Counted from the first letter of the stretch, positions 25,906-35,628 are shown. The stretch: 64,000 nt of DNA from DASWOJ01 sp964242415 (GCA_964242415.1 CAXTAT010000030.1:1-64000), one strand, 5' to 3'. Program-made: numbers and translations. The notes: generated by a model not told the origin, from the letters alone.

Positions 25906-26344
25906 GCACCATGGCCGCCGCTGCATGGCTTGGAGCTTGGGAAGCAGTGATGCCATCGGTTGAAACTCCAGCCGATTGTTGGACCTGCGCAATCTAATGC
26001 AGGGCCACAATATCGTTTTATAACAGCCGTCGGCCGTACTCTCAGGTATAGTCTCCCCAGCGCATAGTTTTGGTGCCGCAGCACCACGCACCTGCGTATG
26101 CCCAAGCGTTGTCGAGGCGTTATGAATGCCGGTTACGCCATGACCCTCGACCATGATTTAGCTGCTGCAGGCATGCCTGTCGCCGCACTGACCGGTCCTG
26201 CAGCTCGCGCGAGCAGCCGACGCCGGTTTGGTCATCTGGCGGCTGGGTTCGACAAACGCCCCCCTACGCCCACGCCAAACCGGCCACCTGACGGCAGGAG
26301 CTTGCAGTAATGGTTTGTCAACCTGTCCGCCCTATTATCTGGAT
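25906..26344. other. Intergenic region upstream of the GGDEF/EAL gene
   Basis: No gene is supported. A 70-codon plus-strand frame at 26098-26310 has no family and an Arg/Pro-rich composition typical of chance frames. The segment 25975-26060 is relatively AT-rich (TATCGTTTTATAAC around 26011-26024) and may contain the promoter of the downstream gene. Confidence 0.3.
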
Positions 26345-28396
26345 ATGTCCTTGCGCCGTCACATCCTCACGGCCCTAGCAAAATGCCGCAACGGCCAGCA
26401 CTCTGGCATCGGAGGCGTTCTCCTGGCCGGGGCGCTCGCCCTTGTCGTACTGGCCTGGCTTGGCTGGACCGGGACAGAAACACGCAACGCGATGCACGTC
26501 TCGGAACGCCAAGCATTGCGTGTGGCCGAGTTGCGGGGCACGTTCACATACTTGGACGAGTGGCTCACCATGTCGGCGAACATGGCGGCCTTGACCGGGG
26601 AGGCGCGCTGGGCGTCCCGCTACGAGGAGGCCGCCCCTGACCTCGCGGCGGCGATCTCCGAGGCCGTCGCACTTTCGACCCCCGCGCTCAGCGCAGCGCT
26701 GGCGCAAACCACCGAGGAGGCCCGGCGCGGCCTGACCCAGATGGAACGGGTGGCGCTGGCGATGGCCGCCGCGGGCGACCGCGATGGCGCCAGGTCGCTG
26801 CTCGACGGGCCGGAGTTCGCCTACCTCAAGGCGAGCTACGCATCGGGGATCGAGACCTTGGGCCAGGAGCTGATGACGCTCGCCGCGACGCGCACCCAGG
26901 CGCTGGCCAGCCGCGCCCGGGTCGGAGCGGCTGGGCTGGCGCTGGTCGCTGCGCTCCTCATCGCGGCCGCGGTGGCCGCCCGCGGCCACCTGAAGCTGCA
27001 GGTGGCGCTCGCCTGCACCGCGGCGGTGGCGCGGACGGATGAGCTGACCAGCCTGCCCAACCGGCGGCACCTGCGGGAGGCAATGCAAGGCATGCTGACG
27101 CGGGCCGGGTTGGACGGCAGCAGCGTAGCGATTCTGCTGCTGGACCTCGATCGGTTCAAGACGGTCAATGATGTGCATGGCCATCCTGCTGGGGACCAAC
27201 TGCTGCAGCTTGTGGCGGTTCGGCTACGCACCCTCGCGCGCACCGGCGATTTCGTCGCGCGGCTGGGCGGGGATGAATTCGCAGTGGCTGCCCTCCTTGC
27301 TCCGCCGCGCCAGGCAGGCCGTGCGGACGAGTTAGCCGCCCAACTGGCGCAGCGGATCATCACGGCGCTGGAGGAGCCGTTTACGCTGTCCAGCGGAACG
27401 GTCGTGCAGGTCGGCATCAGCATCGGCCTGGCGTTGACGCATCAGGCTGCAACCCATCAGGTGGCAACGCAGCAGACGGTAGAGGTGGACACCATCCTGC
27501 GCCGCGCCGATGTCGCGCTTTACCGGGCGAAGGCGGATGGGCGCGGCCGCTACTGCTTTTTCGAGCCGGTCATGGACGACGCCATCCAGGCACGCGCCGT
27601 GCTGGAAAGCGAGCTGCGCGACGCAGTTGCGAACGGCCAGATCATCCCGCACTTCCAGCCGCTGGTCGGGATGGGCAGCGAGCGCGTAATCGGGTTCGAG
27701 CTGCTGGCACGCTGGCAGCATCCGACCCGCGGCATGGTGCCGCCGGCCGAGTTCATACCGATTGCCGAGCAGGTCGGCCTGATCGGCCCGATGACCGGCG
27801 ACCTGCTGCGCCGGGCCTGCAGCATCGCCGCGACGTGGCCCGACGACATCTTCGTCGCCTGCAACGTGTCCCCGCTGCAGTTGCGGGACCAGAGCCTGCC
27901 CGGCATGGTCCGGACCGCCCTGCAGGAGTCCAGGCTGCCGCCGCACCGCCTCGAGCTGGAGATCACCGAGAGCGCGCTGGTGGGCGATTTGGCCTTGGCG
28001 CGGGAGGTCCTGAACGAGGTGAAGTCCCTCGGCGTGCGGCTGGCGCTTGACGACTTCGGCACAGGCTACTCGAGCCTGCACCACCTCAAGATGCTGCCAT
28101 TCGACAAGGTGAAGATCGACGCCAGCTTCGTGGGCGCGATGACCCGGGACCTGGGAAGCCGCAAGATCGTCTCCGCCGTGGTTGGGCTGGGCCAAAGCCT
28201 GGACTTGACGACCGTTGCAGAGGGTGTCGAGGACCAGGAGACCGCGGCGATGCTGCGTGACCTTGGCTGCGATGTGGGCCAGGGCTGGCTGTTCGGACGT
28301 CCCGTCCCTGCTGACGCGGCCACTAACCTGCTGCGTTGCCGCCCGGAGTCGCAGCCTTGTCGGGAGCGGGGCGACATGGTGGGCAGCCCAGCCTGA
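26345..28396 (+). CDS. Membrane-bound GGDEF/EAL cyclic-di-GMP enzyme
   Basis: A 683-residue signalling protein. Two membrane spans (near residues 20-40 and 195-215) enclose a ~150-residue periplasmic helical sensor. The GGDEF domain (residues ~225-385) has the intact signature RLGGDEFA and the DLDRFKTVND motif. The EAL domain (~405-660) reads GFELLARW, an ELL variant, with CNVSPLQLRD, ELEITES, DDFGTGYSS, KVKIDASFV and AEGVED retained, so phosphodiesterase activity is plausible. The start at 26345 gives MSLRRHILTALAK before the first helix; no clear ribosome-binding site supports it. A stretch near 27437-27481 has three degenerate 15-bp repeats encoding THQAA/THQVA/TQQ. Confidence 0.85.
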   Translation: MSLRRHILTALAKCRNGQHSGIGGVLLAGALALVVLAWLGWTGTETRNAMHVSERQALRVAELRGTFTYLDEWLTMSANMAALTGEARWASRYEEAAPDLAAAISEAVALSTPALSAALAQTTEEARRGLTQMERVALAMAAAGDRDGARSLLDGPEFAYLKASYASGIETLGQELMTLAATRTQALASRARVGAAGLALVAALLIAAAVAARGHLKLQVALACTAAVARTDELTSLPNRRHLREAMQGMLTRAGLDGSSVAILLLDLDRFKTVNDVHGHPAGDQLLQLVAVRLRTLARTGDFVARLGGDEFAVAALLAPPRQAGRADELAAQLAQRIITALEEPFTLSSGTVVQVGISIGLALTHQAATHQVATQQTVEVDTILRRADVALYRAKADGRGRYCFFEPVMDDAIQARAVLESELRDAVANGQIIPHFQPLVGMGSERVIGFELLARWQHPTRGMVPPAEFIPIAEQVGLIGPMTGDLLRRACSIAATWPDDIFVACNVSPLQLRDQSLPGMVRTALQESRLPPHRLELEITESALVGDLALAREVLNEVKSLGVRLALDDFGTGYSSLHHLKMLPFDKVKIDASFVGAMTRDLGSRKIVSAVVGLGQSLDLTTVAEGVEDQETAAMLRDLGCDVGQGWLFGRPVPADAATNLLRCRPESQPCRERGDMVGSPA

Positions 28397-28500
28397 TCGC
28401 CCCCCTGGCTTCGAGTTGCTCGAACGTGGTGAATGTCGCTGACATGCCAACCGCCGGGAGTTCCGGACCGTGATGGGGTACCGTGATTGCGAGCCGCACT

Positions 28501-28568
28501 GGCGGTCCGGCGATCCGGGGACCGCCCAATCCAGGAACCGCTAGGGCTGTCCGTGCAGCTCCTGGATT
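28501..28568. terminator. Two adjacent hairpins between convergent genes
   Basis: GGCGGTCC (28501-28508) pairs with GGACCGCC (28519-28526), and AATCCAGGA (28528-28536) pairs with TCCTGGATT (28560-28568). They lie between the stop of the GGDEF/EAL gene and the convergent nhaA stop, a place for a bidirectional terminator. No long U-run follows. Confidence 0.45.
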
Positions 28569-28640
28569 GCCATGCCAAAGCCGGGTCAAGATGACGGGCG
28601 CCGGTGACGGTGAACAGGCCAGAGTCTCCGGCGATCGGTC

Positions 28641-29804
28641 CTACATCCCAGTGCGCCGGCGCGACGCCACCGCCAGCACCGCCAGCCCAGCCATGGCCGA
28701 CAGCAGGCTGCCCACGAACACCGCCAGCTTGACCTCATCCCCCCGCGGCGTGCCGCGGAAGGCGAGGTCGCCGATGAACAGGCTCATGGTGAAGCCGATG
28801 CCGCACAGCACCGCGCCGCCATAAAGCTGCGGCAGGCTGACGCCGCCCGGCAGCCGAGCCAAGCCGAGCCGCGACGCCGCCATGACCGCGCCGAACACGC
28901 CGATCTGCTTGCCGAGGAACAGCCCCAGTGCGGTGCCGATGGCCAGCCGGTCCGTCCAAGCCCCCGCCGGCAGGGTGTCGAACCGCAGCCCGGCGTTCGC
29001 CAGGCCGAACAGCGGCAGGACGCCGTATGCCACCCACAGGCCTAGCCGGTGCTCCAACACCTCCGCGGGGGCGCGCCGCTCGCCGGGCGGCTCGCGCATT
29101 GGCACCACGAAGGCCAGCGCGACGCCGGACAGCGTGGCATGGACGCCCGACGCGAACACCAGCCCCCACAGCGCCGCGCCGCCGAGCAGGTAGGGCCACA
29201 GCCGCCGCACCCCGGCCCGGTTCAGCCCCAGCAGCCCGAGCCACACTAGCGCCGCCCCGCCCAGCTCCCACCCGTTCAGCCCGCGCGAGTAGAACAGCGC
29301 GATCACCAGGATGGCGCCCAGGTCGTCCAGGATGGCCAGCGCCGTCAGGAACACCTTTAGCCCCACCGGCACCCGGCTGCCCAGCACCGCCAGCACCGCC
29401 AGGGCAAAGGCGATGTCGGTGGCGACCGGCACCGCCCAGCCGCGCAGCGCCGCCGGGTCGTGCCAGTTGAGCGCCACCAGGATCAGCGCCGGCACGATCA
29501 TGCCGCCCAGCGCGGCCAGGCCCGGCGCGGCGAGGCGGGCGGGCGAGGCCAGCTCGCCCTGCGTGATCTCCCGCCGCAGCTCCAGCCCGACCAGCAGGAA
29601 GAACAGCGCCATCAGCCCGTCGTTGATCCAGACCAGCACGGTCTCGTGCAGCAGGGGCATGTCGCGCACGGCACGGTAGGCACTGCCCGCCGGGGAGTTG
29701 GCCCAGACTAGCGCGGCGATGGCGGAGAGGATCAGCACGGTGCCCCCTGCGGCCTCGGCGCGCAGGAACTCCAGCAGGGTGGCGAAGCGCAGCCGTGTCG
29801 TCAT
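28641..29804 (-). CDS. nhaA: Na+/H+ antiporter NhaA
   Basis: Inner-membrane antiporter of 387 residues that expels Na+ in exchange for protons, for pH and salt homeostasis. The ion-binding aspartate pair lies in TALAILDDLGAILVIALFY, and PVATDIAFALAVLAVLG is the other conserved segment; hydrophobic spans cover nearly the whole length. The start at 29804 gives MTTRLRFATLLEFLRAEAAGG, the usual NhaA N-terminus. It is monocistronic and divergent from the glycan locus, 101 bases away. Confidence 0.9.
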   Translation of the reverse strand: MTTRLRFATLLEFLRAEAAGGTVLILSAIAALVWANSPAGSAYRAVRDMPLLHETVLVWINDGLMALFFLLVGLELRREITQGELASPARLAAPGLAALGGMIVPALILVALNWHDPAALRGWAVPVATDIAFALAVLAVLGSRVPVGLKVFLTALAILDDLGAILVIALFYSRGLNGWELGGAALVWLGLLGLNRAGVRRLWPYLLGGAALWGLVFASGVHATLSGVALAFVVPMREPPGERRAPAEVLEHRLGLWVAYGVLPLFGLANAGLRFDTLPAGAWTDRLAIGTALGLFLGKQIGVFGAVMAASRLGLARLPGGVSLPQLYGGAVLCGIGFTMSLFIGDLAFRGTPRGDEVKLAVFVGSLLSAMAGLAVLAVASRRRTGM

Positions 29805-29905
29805 GGTCTTGACTGGTTGCAGCACGGCGGCTCCCTGGCCTTGGAGGCGCGGCTTGGGCAACGCCGCCCCAGCCGCTACGTTGCAACGCAACACAAGGAG
29901 AGTTT

Positions 29906-30859
29906 ATGCCGCCACCCGCGCCGGCTCAACGGCTGCAGCCGCACGACTCCGGGAACGCTGGGCAGCGCTGGATTGAGGCGATGCGCTCGGGGGATTTCGC
30001 GGCAGCCTGGGCGGTGAGCGACGCCGTGCTGGCAGGGCGCGATCCGGCCACCCGGGACGATCCGCGGCTGCCGTATCATCTTCGTTGGGTGTGGGACGGC
30101 CGCGACCCCACCGGGCGGCAGGTGCTGGTCCGCTGCTATCACGGCCTGGGCGACACCCTGCAGTTCTGCCGGTTTCTGGCCGCCTTGCGTCCGCGCGTGG
30201 CCGGGCTGACGCTGGAGGCGCAGCCGGAGCTGCTGGGCCTGTTGCAGGACCTGCCGGGGCCGGACCGCCTTCTAGCGTTCCACCCGGACCGGCCCACCCC
30301 GGCATCCGAGTGCGATGTGGAGATCATGGAGCTGCCGCACCTGCTGCGGACCGCTCCGGGTGCGGCGCCCTATGTGTCCGCCGCGCCGCTGCCCCGTCCG
30401 GCGCCGGGCCGGTTGGTGGGCGTGTGCTGGCAGGCTGGCGGCTGGGACCCCCGGCGGTCCGTGCCGCTGCCGATGCTGGCACCGCTGGCCGCGCTGCCGG
30501 GCATCGGCCTGGTCAGCCTGCAGCGTGGACCAGGGGCCGCACAGGCCGGATCGCCCGGCGCGCCCCCGCTTCTGCTGGCCGGGGATGACGGTATGGACAT
30601 CGCCGAGATGGCGCGGCTGCTGGCCACCCTGGACCTGGTTGTGACGGTGGACACCATGGTTGCCCACCTGGCCGGGGCGCTGGGCCGCCCGGCCTGGGTG
30701 CTGCTGCAGGCCGATGCCGACTGGCGCTGGATGGCGGGGCGGGCGGACAGCCCTTGGTACCCCTCGCTTCGCCTGTATCGCCAATCCAGCCCCGGCGACT
30801 GGCGCACGCCGCTGGCGCAGGTGCGGGACGACCTTGCGGCCTGGCGCGGGAACCCTTAA
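29906..30859 (+). CDS. Glycosyltransferase-like protein (GT9/TPR-associated type)
   Basis: A 317-residue GT-B-like protein. VRCYHGLGDTLQFCRFLAAL (near residue 75) matches the N-terminal glycine motif of ADP-heptose-type (GT9) transferases fused to short helical repeats. VGVCWQAGG and LDLVVTVDTMVAHLAGALGRPAWVLL form the C-terminal nucleotide-binding half. An AAGGAG seven bases upstream supports the start. It is the first gene of the nine-gene glycan locus. Donor and acceptor are unknown. Confidence 0.75.
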   Translation: MPPPAPAQRLQPHDSGNAGQRWIEAMRSGDFAAAWAVSDAVLAGRDPATRDDPRLPYHLRWVWDGRDPTGRQVLVRCYHGLGDTLQFCRFLAALRPRVAGLTLEAQPELLGLLQDLPGPDRLLAFHPDRPTPASECDVEIMELPHLLRTAPGAAPYVSAAPLPRPAPGRLVGVCWQAGGWDPRRSVPLPMLAPLAALPGIGLVSLQRGPGAAQAGSPGAPPLLLAGDDGMDIAEMARLLATLDLVVTVDTMVAHLAGALGRPAWVLLQADADWRWMAGRADSPWYPSLRLYRQSSPGDWRTPLAQVRDDLAAWRGNP

Positions 30860-30924
30860 CCGACATACGGGTTCATGCGAATCAGCGTGATGCGGATCAG
30901 CCCGGCGCCTGCTTAGGAACCTCA

Positions 30925-32013
30925 TTGCGGATCGTCATCCTCGGCCTGACCATTACGTCGTCCTGGGGCAACGGCCACGCGACGACCTACCGCGGCCTGG
31001 TGCGCGGCCTGGCCGGCCGGGGCCATCAGGTGCTGTTCCTGGAACGCGACAAGCCTTGGTACGCCGAGCACCGCGACATGCCGGCCCCACCCTGGGGCGA
31101 CACCCGGCTGTACTCCGGCCTGGACGAGCTGACCGGGCGCTGGTCCGCCGTCATCGCCGGGGCAGACCTTGTGGTGGTCGGGTCCTACGTGCCGGACGGC
31201 ATCGCGGTCGGCGCCCTGGTGCAGCGCCTCGCCGGGGGGGTGACCGCGTTCTACGACATCGACACGCCGGTCACGCTGGCCGCCCTCGCCGCCCGGCAAT
31301 GCGAGTACCTGACGGCGGACCTGCTGCGCGGCTTCGACCTTTACCTGTCCTTCACCGGCGGCCCGACGCTGCACTACCTGGAGGACGTGCTCGGCGCCCG
31401 CGCCGCCCGGGCGCTGTACTGCTCGGCCGATCCTGACGTGCACCGGCCCGAACCCGGCGCCCCCAGCACCTGGGACCTCGGCTACCTCGGCACCTACAGC
31501 GGGGACCGCCAGCCCACGGTCGATGCCCTGCTGTGCCAGCCGGCGCGGGACTGGGCGGGGGGCCGCTTCGTCGTCGCGGGTCCGCTGTATCCCGAAGACC
31601 TCGCCTGGCCCGGCAACGTCGAGCGGATCGAGCACCTGCCGCCCGACCGCCACCGCGCCTTCTACGCCGGGCAGCGCTTCACCCTGAACGTGACCCGGGC
31701 CGACATGGTTCGGCGCGGATACAGCCCCAGCGTCCGCCTGTTCGAGGCCGCGTGCTGCGGCGTGCCAATCATCAGCGACCCCTGGCCCGGCCTGGACAGC
31801 TTCTTCACCCCCGGCACGGAAATCCTGATCGCCCGCACGGCGGGGGAAGTGCTGGACCTGCTGCGGACCCTGCCGGATGCGCAGCGCCGGGCCATTGCCG
31901 ACGCCGCCCGCGCCCGCGTGCTGGCCGCCCATACCGGGGACCACCGCGCCGCCGAGCTTGAGACCTATGCGGCGGAGGCCATGCGGGCGACCGCACGGGC
32001 GCTGCACGCATGA
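30925..32013 (+). CDS. CgeB-like glycosyltransferase (first of tandem pair)
   Basis: A 362-residue cytoplasmic GT-B protein. TTG start six bases after AGGA, giving LRIVILGLTITSSWGNGHATTYRGL. The C-terminal donor-site segment RLFEAACCGVPIISDPWPGLDSFFTPG is typical of CgeB-like (Glyco_trans_1_2) enzymes. About half its residues resemble the next gene, showing a tandem duplication; SSWGNGHA, FYDIDTPVTLA and LGYLGTYSGDRQ recur there. Its stop overlaps the next ATG (ATGA). Confidence 0.75.
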   Translation: MRIVILGLTITSSWGNGHATTYRGLVRGLAGRGHQVLFLERDKPWYAEHRDMPAPPWGDTRLYSGLDELTGRWSAVIAGADLVVVGSYVPDGIAVGALVQRLAGGVTAFYDIDTPVTLAALAARQCEYLTADLLRGFDLYLSFTGGPTLHYLEDVLGARAARALYCSADPDVHRPEPGAPSTWDLGYLGTYSGDRQPTVDALLCQPARDWAGGRFVVAGPLYPEDLAWPGNVERIEHLPPDRHRAFYAGQRFTLNVTRADMVRRGYSPSVRLFEAACCGVPIISDPWPGLDSFFTPGTEILIARTAGEVLDLLRTLPDAQRRAIADAARARVLAAHTGDHRAAELETYAAEAMRATARALHA

Positions 32014-33116
32014 GCGCGGGGCGGGCCACGCGCCTGAACATCGTGATCTTCGGCCTGTCGGTCAGCTCGTCCTGGGGCAACGGCCATGCCTCGCTGTGGC
32101 GCGGGCTGATCGGCGCGCTGCTGGCGGCCGGACACCGGGTGACGTTCTGGGAACGCGACGTGCCGTACTACCGGGAGCACCGGGACTTACACGCCCTGCC
32201 GCCGGGCGGGACGCTGGAATTGTATGGCGACTGGGACGACGCCCTGCCCCGGATGCGCCGCTCCCTGGCGGACGCCGACGTGGGCATGGTCACGTCCTAC
32301 TGCCCGGATGCGCTGGCGGCGACGGCGCTGGTTGGGGACAGCCGCGCCGCCGTGCGCTGCTTCTACGACCTCGACACCCCTGTCACCCTGGCCCGCCTGC
32401 AGGCCGGCGAGGCCGTGGACTACATCGGACCCGGCGGGCTGAGTGGCTTCGACCTGGTGCTCAGCTACACCGGCGGGGCCGCGCTGGACGCCTTGCGGGA
32501 CCGGCTGGGCGCGCGGCGGGTGACGCCGATCTATGGCTCCGTCGATCCCGACCTGCACCGCCCCGCCCCACCGCGGCCGGAGTTTGCGGCGCTGCTGTCC
32601 TACCTCGGCACCTACGCCGCCGACCGGCAGGCGGCGCTGGAGCGGCTGTTCGTCGAACCCGCCCGCGCCCTGCCCGGCGAACGCTTCGCCATCGGCGGCG
32701 CGCAATACCCGGATGGTTTTCCCTGGACGGCCAACACCTACTTCGTCCGCCACTTGCCGCCGCCGCTGCACCCGGCGTTCTACTGCTCGTCCCGCCTGAC
32801 GCTCAACGTGACGCGGGAGGCGATGGCGCGCATGGGCTGGTGCCCGTCCGGCCGGCTGTTCGAGGCCGCCGCGTGCGGTGTGCCGATCCTGTCCGACGCT
32901 TGGGCCGGCCTGGACAGCTTCTTCCGGCCCGGCGAGGAGATCCTGGTCGCCGACAGCACCGCCGAGGCCTTGGACGCTCTGCGCCTGCCGCCCGGCGAGC
33001 TGGATACCATCGCCCGCCGCGCTCGCGACCGCACCCTGTCCGAGCACAGCGCCGCCCGCCGCGCCGCCGAGATGGTGGACGCCTTCGAGGCCGCGACCAC
33101 CCGGGAATCCGTCTGA
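32010..33116 (+). CDS. CgeB-like glycosyltransferase (second of tandem pair)
   Basis: Paralogue of the preceding gene, 368 residues, same architecture: IVIFGLSVSSSWGNGHASLWRGL at the N-terminus and RLFEAAACGVPILSDAWAGLDSFFRPG near residue 285. The two probably add successive sugars to one acceptor, or form a heterodimer. It is coupled to its neighbours by overlapping start/stop codons (ATGA upstream, TGATG downstream). Confidence 0.75.
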   Translation: MSAGRATRLNIVIFGLSVSSSWGNGHASLWRGLIGALLAAGHRVTFWERDVPYYREHRDLHALPPGGTLELYGDWDDALPRMRRSLADADVGMVTSYCPDALAATALVGDSRAAVRCFYDLDTPVTLARLQAGEAVDYIGPGGLSGFDLVLSYTGGAALDALRDRLGARRVTPIYGSVDPDLHRPAPPRPEFAALLSYLGTYAADRQAALERLFVEPARALPGERFAIGGAQYPDGFPWTANTYFVRHLPPPLHPAFYCSSRLTLNVTREAMARMGWCPSGRLFEAAACGVPILSDAWAGLDSFFRPGEEILVADSTAEALDALRLPPGELDTIARRARDRTLSEHSAARRAAEMVDAFEAATTRESV

Positions 33117-33913
33117 TGTGGGGCATCATCCCCGCCGCGGGGACCGGCACCCGCATCCAGCCGCTGGCGTTCAGCAAGGAGCTGCTGCCGGTCGGCTCGC
33201 GCCTCGACGCGGGGGGGACCGAGCGTCCGCGGGCGGTCAGTGAGTACCTGATCGAGCGGATGGTGCGCGCCGGGGCGGACAAGATCTGCTTCGTGATCTC
33301 GCCGTGGAAAAGCGACATCCTGCAGTACTACGGCGGCCAGGTCGGCGACGTGGACGTGGCCTACGTCTGCCAGGCAGGTGCTGCGGGCCTATGCGACGCC
33401 ATCTTCCGCGCCCTGCCGCTGATCCCGCGCGACGAGCCGGTCATCATCGGCCTGCCCGACACCATCTGGTTCCCCGCCGACGCGCTGTGCGGCCTGCCGG
33501 ACGACCGCCTGTCCTTCCTGCTGTTCCCCGTGGAGCGGCCGGAGCTGTTCGATGCGGTCGATCTGGACGGCGACGGCCGGGTGCGGGAAATCCAGGTGAA
33601 GTCCGGCGCCGCCCGGTCCAAATGGATCTGGGGCGCCTTCAAGATGCCCGGCGCCACGCTGCACGACCTGCACCGCCTGTGGGTGCAACGCGACCGCGCC
33701 GACGAGTTCATCGGCACCCTGGTCAATGCGTGGCTGGCCCAGGGCGGCCAGGCCTGGGGCGTGCGGGCCGGCGAGAGCTATGTCGATGTCGGCACCCTGA
33801 ACGGCTATCGCGAGGCCATGCGCCTGCTGGGCGGCCAGGCCGCCAACCCGGCGCCGCTGCACGTCCCCGCCGCACGCCGCACCGGTGCGGCCCTGCTGGA
33901 GAAACCCGTTTGA
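33116..33913 (+). CDS. Sugar-1-phosphate nucleotidyltransferase-like protein
   Basis: A 265-residue Rossmann-like enzyme of the RmlA/GalU superfamily that activates sugar phosphates with NTP. The nucleotide-binding loop is IIPAAGTGTRIQPLAFSKELLPVG at the N-terminus; the metal-binding aspartate lies in PVIIGLPDTIWFP, and KWIWGAFKMPG and SYVDVGTLNGYREAM are further family segments. It probably makes the donor for the adjacent glycosyltransferases. It shares one base with the previous stop and overlaps the next gene by four. Confidence 0.78.
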   Translation: MWGIIPAAGTGTRIQPLAFSKELLPVGSRLDAGGTERPRAVSEYLIERMVRAGADKICFVISPWKSDILQYYGGQVGDVDVAYVCQAGAAGLCDAIFRALPLIPRDEPVIIGLPDTIWFPADALCGLPDDRLSFLLFPVERPELFDAVDLDGDGRVREIQVKSGAARSKWIWGAFKMPGATLHDLHRLWVQRDRADEFIGTLVNAWLAQGGQAWGVRAGESYVDVGTLNGYREAMRLLGGQAANPAPLHVPAARRTGAALLEKPV

Positions 33914-34698
33914 ACGCAGCCTGGACCCCCGACCTGATCCGCGAGCGTGCGAAGGCGCTCGGCCCCTGGTTCCACAACATCGAGCTGCAAGGCGTCCGCA
34001 CCGCGCCGGAGCACTTCCTGGGCGACTATCCCATGGTGAAGTGGCAGCGCTTCCAGGACGCGCTGCCGGCGGACCTGTCGGGCAAGACCGTCCTGGACAT
34101 CGGCTGCAACGCCGGGTTCTACAGCATGGAGATGAAGCGCCGCGGCGCCGCCCGGGTGCTGGGGGTGGACTTCGATGCGGACTACCTGGCGCAGGCCCGC
34201 TTCGCCGCCGAGGTGGAGGGGCTGGACATCGAGTTCCGCCAGATGTCGGTTTATGACGTGGGCCAGTTGGGCGAGCGGTTCGACGTCGTGTTCTTCATCG
34301 GCGTGCTCTACCACTTGCGCCACCCGCTGCTGGCGCTCGACCTGATCCACGAGCATGTCGCCCGGGACCTGATGGTGTTCCAGTCGCTGCAGCGCGGGTC
34401 CAATGCGGTGCCGCCGGTGGCGGAGGACTACGAGTTCTGGGAAACCGCGATCTTCGACGATCCCGGCTACCCGAAGCTGCACTTCATCGAAAACAGCTAC
34501 TCGCACGACAACACCAACTGGTGGGCACCGAACCGGGCGTGCTCGGCGGCGATGCTGCGGGCGGCCGGGTTCGCCATCGAGAGCAACCCGGAGGACGAGG
34601 TTTTCATCTGCCGCCGGGCGGAGTTGCCCGATGCACGGTATGGCGCGGTCTATCCGGCACGCGCAGGGGATGCTGCGTTGAAGGGGGATCGGCCATGA
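33910..34698 (+). CDS. SAM-dependent methyltransferase of the glycan locus
   Basis: A class I methyltransferase of 262 residues; motif I is VLDIGCNAGFYSMEMKRRGA (near residue 60) with the following acidic residue in GVDFDADYL, and FDVVFFIGVLYHLRHPLLAL is motif IV and after. Similarity to CmoB/DUF1698-type enzymes is visible in the HNIELQGVRT and WQRFQDALP segments. Start is TTG, overlapping the previous stop, so translational coupling is likely. The target may be a sugar or lipid intermediate. Confidence 0.75.
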   Translation: MNAAWTPDLIRERAKALGPWFHNIELQGVRTAPEHFLGDYPMVKWQRFQDALPADLSGKTVLDIGCNAGFYSMEMKRRGAARVLGVDFDADYLAQARFAAEVEGLDIEFRQMSVYDVGQLGERFDVVFFIGVLYHLRHPLLALDLIHEHVARDLMVFQSLQRGSNAVPPVAEDYEFWETAIFDDPGYPKLHFIENSYSHDNTNWWAPNRACSAAMLRAAGFAIESNPEDEVFICRRAELPDARYGAVYPARAGDAALKGDRP

Positions 34699-35621
34699 TC
34701 GAAGCCGCGATGATCTGGAACGAGCCGAACAACAAGTCCCATTGGGACTTCGAGAACGACCCGGGCTGGGCCAGCTTCGCCCGCATGACCAAGCTGGCCG
34801 GCCAGGCCATCGCCGCCGAGGCGCCGGGCCTGCCGCGCGTGCTGGGCGGCATCAGCCCGATCGACCCCGACTTCATCCGCGTGCTGCAGGGCCATGATGT
34901 GCTGGCCGACCTGGACGCCGTTGCGGTGCACGGCTTTCCCCTCGACTGGAACCACTGGATGCTGGACGACTGGCCGGCCAAGCTGGACAGCATCCGCGCC
35001 GTGACCGACCTGCCGCTGTGGGTCAGCGAGGTTGGCATCAGCACCTTCGGCGCCGAGGAGGTGCAGGAATGGGGCCTGCGCCGCACCGCCGAGCTGCTGC
35101 GCGGCAGGGCGCCGCGCATCCACTGGTACAGCCTGTACGACCTGCCCGCCGCCTGGCCCGCCACCACCCGGCACCGCGAGGCCGAGGGCAGCAGCTACTA
35201 CCGCCATTTCCACATGGGCCTGCTCGACGAGCACGGCCGCCCCAAGCGCGCCGCCCGCATCTTCCACGAGTTCACCCCCGAGGTCGGCATCTGCCAGTGG
35301 TTCCACTACGAGGACCACCGCCTGGACGACGCCGTGCGGCACCTGCGCGACATGGGCGTGACCTACCTGCGGACCGGGCTGAGCTGGGCGGACTGGTACC
35401 GGCCGGATTGCGAGGCCTGGTTCGACCGGCAGATGCGGGCGCTGGAGGGCTTCCGCGTGACGGCCACCTTCTGCTTCACGCCGGAGGACAAGGGCCAGTG
35501 GCCGCACTACACCGCGGTGCCCAAGCACCCGGAGGAGTTTGCCGAGTTCTGCGCCACGATGATCCGGCGCTATGCTCCGGGCCGGGCGGACGCGATGGCC
35601 ATGCCGGCGCACGCAGGGTAG
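34695..35621 (+). CDS. Glycoside hydrolase-like (beta-xylosidase-like) protein with rearranged TIM barrel
   Basis: A 308-residue protein without signal peptide. It opens with MIWNEPNNKSHWDFEN, the acid/base segment that normally sits after strand 4 of a clan GH-A barrel, followed by VAVHGFPLDW and PLWVSEVGISTFG (nucleophile after strand 7). Only then, from about residue 200, comes DAVRHLRDMGVTYLRTGLSW, looking like the start of a barrel, with FRVTATFCFTPE and FAEFCATMIRRYAPG, which usually precede the NEP motif. The order suggests a circular permutation. The start overlaps the methyltransferase stop (ATGA). Role in trimming or transferring a sugar is inferred. Confidence 0.65.
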   Translation: MIEAAMIWNEPNNKSHWDFENDPGWASFARMTKLAGQAIAAEAPGLPRVLGGISPIDPDFIRVLQGHDVLADLDAVAVHGFPLDWNHWMLDDWPAKLDSIRAVTDLPLWVSEVGISTFGAEEVQEWGLRRTAELLRGRAPRIHWYSLYDLPAAWPATTRHREAEGSSYYRHFHMGLLDEHGRPKRAARIFHEFTPEVGICQWFHYEDHRLDDAVRHLRDMGVTYLRTGLSWADWYRPDCEAWFDRQMRALEGFRVTATFCFTPEDKGQWPHYTAVPKHPEEFAEFCATMIRRYAPGRADAMAMPAHAG

Positions 35622-35628
35622 CGCGGCA

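Noticed and set aside
26098..26310. 70-codon plus-strand frame in the spacer before the GGDEF/EAL gene
   Set aside because: Arg/Pro-rich, no ribosome-binding site, no family.
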